Shown: positions 33,872 to 37,538 of the stretch, piece after piece | Numbering within the stretch: the stretch's first letter is position 1 | Layout: every line of letters starts with the position of its first letter | Source: a virus | IMG/VR virus record: IMGVR_UViG_3300034418_008292 | Span: 1 to 37,538 of that record | DNA length: 37,538 nucleotides | Reading direction: 5' to 3' (one strand) | The notes under the pieces: model-generated | The model's input: the letters and a program-made list of their open reading frames with translations, nothing else | The model's database searches: none | What the model was told of the DNA's origin: nothing | Made by a program: the position numbers and the translations under genes

Positions 33872-34533
33872 TGCCCGAAGTTCCTGATATTGGGGTTCGT
33901 GATATCAACATCCGTGAAATCAAACCGAATCCCATTTTTAATCTAGATACACCTAGAGTTCTGGTTCCTACTCCACCAATTACCACATATCTCCAGAAAC
34001 CCATTGTCTCTTATCCTGGATGTGTGGAAAATGTTGATGCGGTTGAAGATGACCAGAAGATAATCCAGTGTGATGGTCGAATTCCAAGTTATGAACCTTT
34101 GAATTTTGAACCACAACAATTCACACCTACCCGTCCAGCAGGTCTGCCAAAAAACAAAGAAGAAAAACAAAAAGAGGTAATCCAACAACTACCGCAGGCG
34201 CTCCCACCATCCACAGCATCTGTGACCAAAGAGGAGGCTCCCCCGACCGTAGAACCTGAGATACCCTGGACACAAAAGTATCTCCCAGAACCTGCTGCGG
34301 TGACAACAACTGCATCAATTGCACTGATTGCGACAACATCTGCACTTCTTGCAAAACCCTTAGCTGATTTATTATTGAAGTTAGTTAAACCTACCGTGAA
34401 GAAGGTTGTGAAGAAGGTGTCGAAGATGCGGGGGAAGCCGGAAGTCGTACTGTCCCTCCAAGAGCGGAGGCGCGAGCAGAGTGAGACGAACCATGCGAAG
34501 GCGATGATGAGGAAACTGTTGAAGGGGAAATAG
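33871..34533 (+). CDS. Proline-rich, probably membrane-anchored protein, unknown function (220 aa)
   Basis: The start is ATG 33871 inside the preceding stop (TAATG); an upstream TTG at 33856 is rejected. Residues 1-140 are proline-rich and extended (IFNLDTPRVLVPTPPITTYL, then PQALPPSTASV), with C51 and C67 able to form a small disulphide loop. A hydrophobic segment at about 143-170 (TTTASIALIATTSALLAKPL) is followed by a very basic tail (KPTVKKVVKKVSKMRGKP, ending MMRKLLKGK). The last 143 nt overlap a minus-strand gene in the convergent direction and are visibly more G+C-rich than the surroundings. Architecture resembles a periplasm-spanning, TonB-like arm turned around, but no homology is claimed. 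Confidence 0.72.
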   Translation: MPEVPDIGVRDINIREIKPNPIFNLDTPRVLVPTPPITTYLQKPIVSYPGCVENVDAVEDDQKIIQCDGRIPSYEPLNFEPQQFTPTRPAGLPKNKEEKQKEVIQQLPQALPPSTASVTKEEAPPTVEPEIPWTQKYLPEPAAVTTTASIALIATTSALLAKPLADLLLKLVKPTVKKVVKKVSKMRGKPEVVLSLQERRREQSETNHAKAMMRKLLKGK

Positions 34534-35158
34534 TATGTCTGTGTGAAGGAACGGTATCCACATTTTGCACTACAACATCAGCACAAACAGCATAATACGG
34601 ACTTTTGGGATGGAAACTTATACCAGATTTTTTCATTTCGCCACATTTTGAAAGTCTGGTAAGTTCAAACTCAAGTCTGCGATTGGCCAGAATTTGTTCC
34701 CTTAGTGCGTTGTGATTTTCAGCTGCCTTCTTACATAAGTCTTGTTGTTTCTTGTCTAGTGGTTTACTCCATGTGGCACTGACACCGACTGAGAGGTTGT
34801 AGTTATCCTTTTGACCCGTTCTGGTGGGTACATGGTAAAGAATGTTGCCAGGATTATCCAAAGACCCATCATCATTGAGGTCACGCATATCATATACAGG
34901 ATCCATGTAATACGGTTCATATGGTTTTTGATATGATCCACTACCTGTTACAAAGGGGGTTACGTTAAGAGTCGGGCCCTGACAACTGATTCCGTCCCCG
35001 TACTGGTTTGTTATGTACGGACCTTGAAGAACTTGAATTGCTTGGTTTGTGACTGAGCCTGTACTGTTCGCAATCGGTGATGCTGTCGCTGATACTCCCC
35101 CTACCGTCTCTGCAAGAGCAGATGCAGGGGTCACGAAGACACCGAGAGCAAGGCTCAA
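34391..35158 (-). CDS. Secreted four-cysteine protein, unknown function (255 aa, TTG start)
   Basis: The reading frame is open far upstream, but that part overlaps the previous gene antiphase and is poor in structure. The first usable start next to the hydrophobic signal is TTG at 35158, 2 nt after the upstream stop; ATA at 35164 is the other choice. The signal-like start SLALGVFVTPASALA (cleavage after A16) leads to ETVGGVSATASP. Then come a Tyr/Gly region (QGPYITNQYGDGISCQG), an aspartate-rich loop (DPVYDMRDLNDDGSLDNPG), a helix (QQDLCKKAAENHNALREQIL) and HPKSPYYAVC. C59, C142, C172 and C192 could form two disulphides after export. The last 47 residues are Ser/Pro-rich and are overprinted on the plus-strand gene. 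Function not recognised. Confidence 0.65.
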   Translation of the reverse strand: MSLALGVFVTPASALAETVGGVSATASPIANSTGSVTNQAIQVLQGPYITNQYGDGISCQGPTLNVTPFVTGSGSYQKPYEPYYMDPVYDMRDLNDDGSLDNPGNILYHVPTRTGQKDNYNLSVGVSATWSKPLDKKQQDLCKKAAENHNALREQILANRRLEFELTRLSKCGEMKKSGISFHPKSPYYAVCADVVVQNVDTVPSHRHTISPSTVSSSSPSHGSSHSARASALGGTVRLPASPASSTPSSQPSSR

Positions 35159-35160
35159 AG

Positions 35161-35634
35161 TTATTCTGTGAAGACACTTGTTGTATCTGTGACCGAACGA
35201 ATTTCTGTCGTTCGTTGGATTATCGTTTGATTCGTCATGCCAGGTCCTTGATAAGACTCTGTGAACTGAAAGGATGCTCCTGGCGTTGAAATTGTGTAAT
35301 TCCCCTTTGTTCCTAGATTTAGAGAACTTGTTGACGAAATAACCGATCCACTTACTCCTCCTAGCGGATTCGTGGTTACTGTATTTGTGTTGGCTGATGG
35401 ACTCAGTGTCGATCCACTGTAGTTTACGTTGGTGCCCGTTACTGTGTATTGCCATCCTGTTGAATAATCTATTGAGTTAATCGTTTCAGTCACTGTAGAG
35501 GTCGTCTCCGTGTGACTCGTCATAGAACCCTGCGTGAAGTTGGGTACTAATGGGACTGCTGATGCGGATTGAACAGTCCCATGTACAACTCCAAGGATTA
35601 CACCAAGACAAATCGCCTCATGCAATCTAGACAT
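35161..35634 (-). CDS. Secreted Ser/Thr-rich beta protein, unknown function (157 aa)
   Basis: The N-terminus RLHEAICLGVILGVVHGTVQ followed by SASA is a signal peptide (cleavage after about A26). The mature part is rich in Ser, Thr, Asn and Gly and strand-like (TETTSTVTETINSIDYSTGW, then QYTVTGTNVNYSGSTLS). GASFQFTESYQGPGM (about 120-134) resembles AYTFSESFIEG in the neighbouring upstream protein, which suggests duplication and divergence. There are no cysteines in the mature protein. It begins 2 nt after the stop of that neighbour and ends 2 nt before the next, so the three genes form one minus-strand operon. Function is unknown; a surface or virion-associated beta protein is likely. Confidence 0.78.
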   Translation of the reverse strand: MSRLHEAICLGVILGVVHGTVQSASAVPLVPNFTQGSMTSHTETTSTVTETINSIDYSTGWQYTVTGTNVNYSGSTLSPSANTNTVTTNPLGGVSGSVISSTSSLNLGTKGNYTISTPGASFQFTESYQGPGMTNQTIIQRTTEIRSVTDTTSVFTE

Positions 35635-35636
35635 CT

Positions 35637-36125
35637 CTATTTAACCGTAATCTCACTAACAAATTGTCCTGTGGCTGAAGTACCAGCACCACCAGCAGTC
35701 AACGACATCGTGCCAGCAGAATTGACAGTACCAGCGAGAGACCCAGCCACGCCGCCGGCAGTCGTGGTGACAGTTCCAAATGAAGGAAGGGACCCAATGA
35801 CACCACTTGACACGGTTGTACCCGAAGGCACTGCGTCTCCTTCAATGAATGATTCACTGAATGTATAGGCACTACCGTCTGTTGTGAGACCATATGCAGT
35901 TGGTGTGTATCCAACCGCAGTTCCTGATGTGAGGGATCCAAGCCCTCCTACAGTTGATGGGGTAATGTTGTTTCCAGAAACCGAATATGTGCTGCCAATA
36001 CGGGTTGCTTGAGAGGCTGCAGCATCAACGGTCAGTTGAACACTGGTTGACAACTTGTGAGAAATATCGGCATGTGCGGGTGCCGCCACCAAAATCATTC
36101 CAAGGGCAAACAATGCTCTTTTCAT
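35637..36125 (-). CDS. Secreted Gly/Ser/Thr-rich beta protein, unknown function (162 aa)
   Basis: A classical signal peptide, MKRALFALGMILVAAPAHA, ends at residue 19. The mature protein (DISHKLSTSVQLTVDAAASQ, then IGSTYSVSGNNITPSTVGGL) is low-complexity and strand-rich, with SAYTFSESFIEGDAVPSG in the middle. The glycine/alanine-rich C-terminus (TAGGVAGSLAGTVNSAGTMS) resembles self-associating or fibre-type sequence. It is the first gene of the minus-strand operon, directly behind the divergent promoter region. It shares its central motif order with the next gene. I do not recognise a named family. Export to the periplasm or outside of the host seems firm; the role is not. Confidence 0.8.
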   Translation of the reverse strand: MKRALFALGMILVAAPAHADISHKLSTSVQLTVDAAASQATRIGSTYSVSGNNITPSTVGGLGSLTSGTAVGYTPTAYGLTTDGSAYTFSESFIEGDAVPSGTTVSSGVIGSLPSFGTVTTTAGGVAGSLAGTVNSAGTMSLTAGGAGTSATGQFVSEITVK

Positions 36126-36138
36126 CTAAGAAGACCAC

Positions 36139-36167
36139 ATTAGACTGCAAGTATTTAGTTTTCTCAA
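36139..36167 (-). promoter_or_regulatory. sigma70-like promoter for the secreted-protein operon
   Basis: Reading the minus strand, TTGAGA (36167-36162) and TCTAAT (36144-36139) are separated by 17 bp, each one mismatch from consensus. The -10 lies 13 nt before the ATG at 36125. A late-like ACTAAATA (36159-36152) sits in the spacer and ends 26 nt before the same ATG, so early, late or dual control is possible. Confidence 0.45.
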
Positions 36168-36177
36168 CTTCTAAATA
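36152..36177. repeat. Inverted repeat of two late-like boxes in the divergent region
   Basis: TATTTAG (36152-36158) and CTAAATA (36171-36177) are perfect inverted copies separated by 12 bp. Read outward, each is a CTAAATA variant of the T4-type late box, one facing the minus-strand operon and one facing the gene at 36200 (ending 22 nt before its ATG). The 74-bp gap between the two genes holds no other evident element. Confidence 0.5.
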
Positions 36178-36199
36178 ATAAAAAGAGTTCTTGTCTGTA

Positions 36200-37538
36200 A
36201 TGGGTTGGTCGGCAAAATACAAAAAGTCAATCAACTGTGATAGCCCAAAAGGGTTTTCTCAAAGAGCTCATTGTCAAGGCCGCAAGAAAAAAATGAAAGA
36301 GGCGAAAGACCACGAAGTCGCCATGGCTCAGTCCCAATTGAAAAATATTGAGGACAACGTGAGAAAACTGAAGAAGAAACTTGGATCCAAGGAAAAGGAT
36401 ATTCCTGCTTGGATGCAAGATAAAATCAGTAAGACCCATCACAATATGTCTGCGGTCGGTGAATATCATGCCGAAGAAGGTCTCCGCGATTGGTTTGGTA
36501 AGTCCAAATCAAAGGACGGTAAGAAAGGTTGGGTCAACGTGGTGACTGGTGATTCTTGTGCCAGTGACAAACCAGGTGAAGGTATTCCAAAGTGTGTCTC
36601 TTCTGCAAAGAGAGCCAGTATGTCTAAAAAAGAAAGACTTGCTGCGGCTGCCGCAAAGAGACGTGAAGATCCTGGTCAACAGAAGAAGTCTGGTGCAGCC
36701 GCACCAACCATGGTGAAGACTGACAGAAAGACGAAGAAAGAAGAGATCGAACTCCTTGATGCCTACGGCAACACTTTTGCGACTATTCAAGACATTATCA
36801 AACCAGAACCCATGCAAGCAACCAACTGCCCCAGATGCGGACAAAACCCTTGTGTCTGTTCTCCTGAGTATGACATTGAGGCGATGACTGAAGCAAAGGA
36901 CAAGAAAGGTAAAGGAAGTGGTGAAAAAGACGCTTGTTACCATAAGGTTAAGTCTCGTTATTCTGTATGGCCTTCTGCTTATGCCTCAGGTGCTCTGGTT
37001 AAGTGTCGTAAGAAAGGTGCTGCCAACTGGGGAAACAAGAAAGAAGGATATGAGTTTGAGTTCGACAACGATTACCATAAGAGCCTAGTTGAGAAGTGTT
37101 GGGTTGGTTATACCCAGAAGGGTATGAAGAAGAAGGGAGACAAGATGGTTCCCAACTGTGTTCCCGTAAAAGAACAGGTTGATGCATCTAAGTATGGAAA
37201 GACACCAGAACAGTTGTTACAAGGAATTGTAGATAGAAAGAAACTTGGTGGTCAGGTTGTTAAGAGTGGTCTCAAGAATGCCAAGGAAGAAGTTGAGATC
37301 CAAGAGAAGGTTCAAAGATATAACGAACTGGGTCAAACCGTTGCAGTTACCCTGAGATTTAGAGGTAAGATCTTCTATCTCCAACTATTCTTCCCAACCG
37401 TCAAGTTCCCCAACCGTAAGGAAGTTGAGGCTCAGGTTCAAAAGATCTATCCAGATGCAGTTGTCATGATGGCAGTTCCTGCAACTGTTGATCCAACCAA
37501 ACCAACCATTAGAGTTGCTGAGGGTGCTCAATACAAAG
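36200..37538 (+). CDS. Cys/Lys-rich modular phage protein, partial (runs off the window)
   Basis: ATG 36200 opens 446 codons to the end of the window with no stop. The protein is a chain of short basic modules: INCDSPKGFSQRAHCQGRKK (11-30), WVNVVTGDSCASDKPGEGIP (111-130) with KCVSS, a zinc-ribbon-like NCPRCGQNPCVCSPEY (209-224), DACYHKVKSRYSVWPSAYAS (244-263) with KCRKKGAANWG, and CWVGYTQKGMKKKGDKMVPN (300-319) with C320. Residues 365-446 form a more ordered alpha/beta part (VAVTLRFRGKIFYLQLFFPT). I recall such modules (DUF5872-like) in marine phage proteins of unknown role. Internal virion or head-associated DNA-binding protein is plausible from the charge. It faces away from the secreted-protein operon across a 74-bp divergent promoter region. 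Confidence 0.78.
   Translation, partial: MGWSAKYKKSINCDSPKGFSQRAHCQGRKKKMKEAKDHEVAMAQSQLKNIEDNVRKLKKKLGSKEKDIPAWMQDKISKTHHNMSAVGEYHAEEGLRDWFGKSKSKDGKKGWVNVVTGDSCASDKPGEGIPKCVSSAKRASMSKKERLAAAAAKRREDPGQQKKSGAAAPTMVKTDRKTKKEEIELLDAYGNTFATIQDIIKPEPMQATNCPRCGQNPCVCSPEYDIEAMTEAKDKKGKGSGEKDACYHKVKSRYSVWPSAYASGALVKCRKKGAANWGNKKEGYEFEFDNDYHKSLVEKCWVGYTQKGMKKKGDKMVPNCVPVKEQVDASKYGKTPEQLLQGIVDRKKLGGQVVKSGLKNAKEEVEIQEKVQRYNELGQTVAVTLRFRGKIFYLQLFFPTVKFPNRKEVEAQVQKIYPDAVVMMAVPATVDPTKPTIRVAEGAQYK

Noticed and set aside
34534-34700. Terminator between the convergent operons
   Set aside because: No GC-rich hairpin followed by a T-run is visible on either strand; the genes overlap instead.
35159-35455. N-terminal 99-codon extension of the minus-strand frame that ends at 34391
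   Set aside because: It runs antiphase through the secreted 157-aa gene, and the signal-peptide-like segment begins only at about 35158.
35569-35868. 99-codon plus-strand frame opposite the secreted genes
   Set aside because: It is the complement of two well-formed signal-peptide genes and straddles their junction; its Pro/Ala-rich sequence is explained by antisense of Gly/Ser codons.
1-37538. tRNA genes, integrase, attachment sites or insertion sequences
   Set aside because: No cloverleaf, recombinase motif or terminal inverted repeat was seen; the window is almost completely coding for phage proteins.

Overview
The window is part of the late structural region of a T4-like marine cyanophage (a Synechococcus- or Prochlorococcus-type myovirus). 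The evidence is the gene order gp25-gp6-gp7-gp8 followed later by gp13-gp14-gp15-gp16, T4-type late promoter boxes (TATAAATA), a phage-encoded plant-type ferredoxin (petF), and an AT-rich, tightly packed layout in which TAATG stop/start overlaps recur. All family names come from reading the sequence and from memory; no database search was possible.

Region by region. (1) 1-2341: the tail of an upstream gene, a strong sigma70-type promoter (75-104), a GT-A-type glycosyltransferase-like protein, a 59-aa ORF, a 48-aa basic microprotein, ferredoxin, a 218-aa conserved-looking unknown and a 63-aa unknown. (2) 2342-25482: a perfect late promoter, then baseplate wedge genes gp25, gp6, a giant 3882-aa gp7-type protein, gp8 (behind a CATAAATA late box) and a giant 2512-aa protein of the type I recall as DUF4815 in the gp9/gp10 position. 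(3) 25482-28258: a small coiled-coil gene, then a late promoter and a fibre block of a beta-sandwich adaptor-like protein, a 75-aa fibre fragment, a 589-aa fibre-like protein and a small coiled-coil gene. (4) 28280-32375: neck and tail-completion genes gp13, gp14, gp15 and the small terminase gp16. (5) 32368-34533: five small plus-strand genes, four with obvious hydrophobic segments. (6) 34391-36125, minus strand: three genes for apparently secreted proteins, two of which look like paralogues; the last overlaps the plus-strand operon convergently by 143 nt. (7) 36200 to the end: a cysteine/lysine-rich modular protein that runs off the window.

How it fits together. Regions 2-4 build the baseplate, fibres and neck, and begin DNA packaging. 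A few small beta-rich repeat modules (a GSGY type, an NHGF type and an NNEIL..RG type) recur inside gp7, gp8, the 2512-aa protein, gp13, gp14 and gp15, so the virion appears elaborated by domain insertion in proteins whose T4 counterparts are compact. The gp7 core itself appears split by about 2100 residues of these repeats and carries a C-terminal beta-propeller. The least explained part is the membrane/secreted cassette at 32368-36125, which lies after gp16 where the large terminase gp17 might have been expected. It could be a lysis or envelope-modification module, or a surface-protein export module. This is inference.
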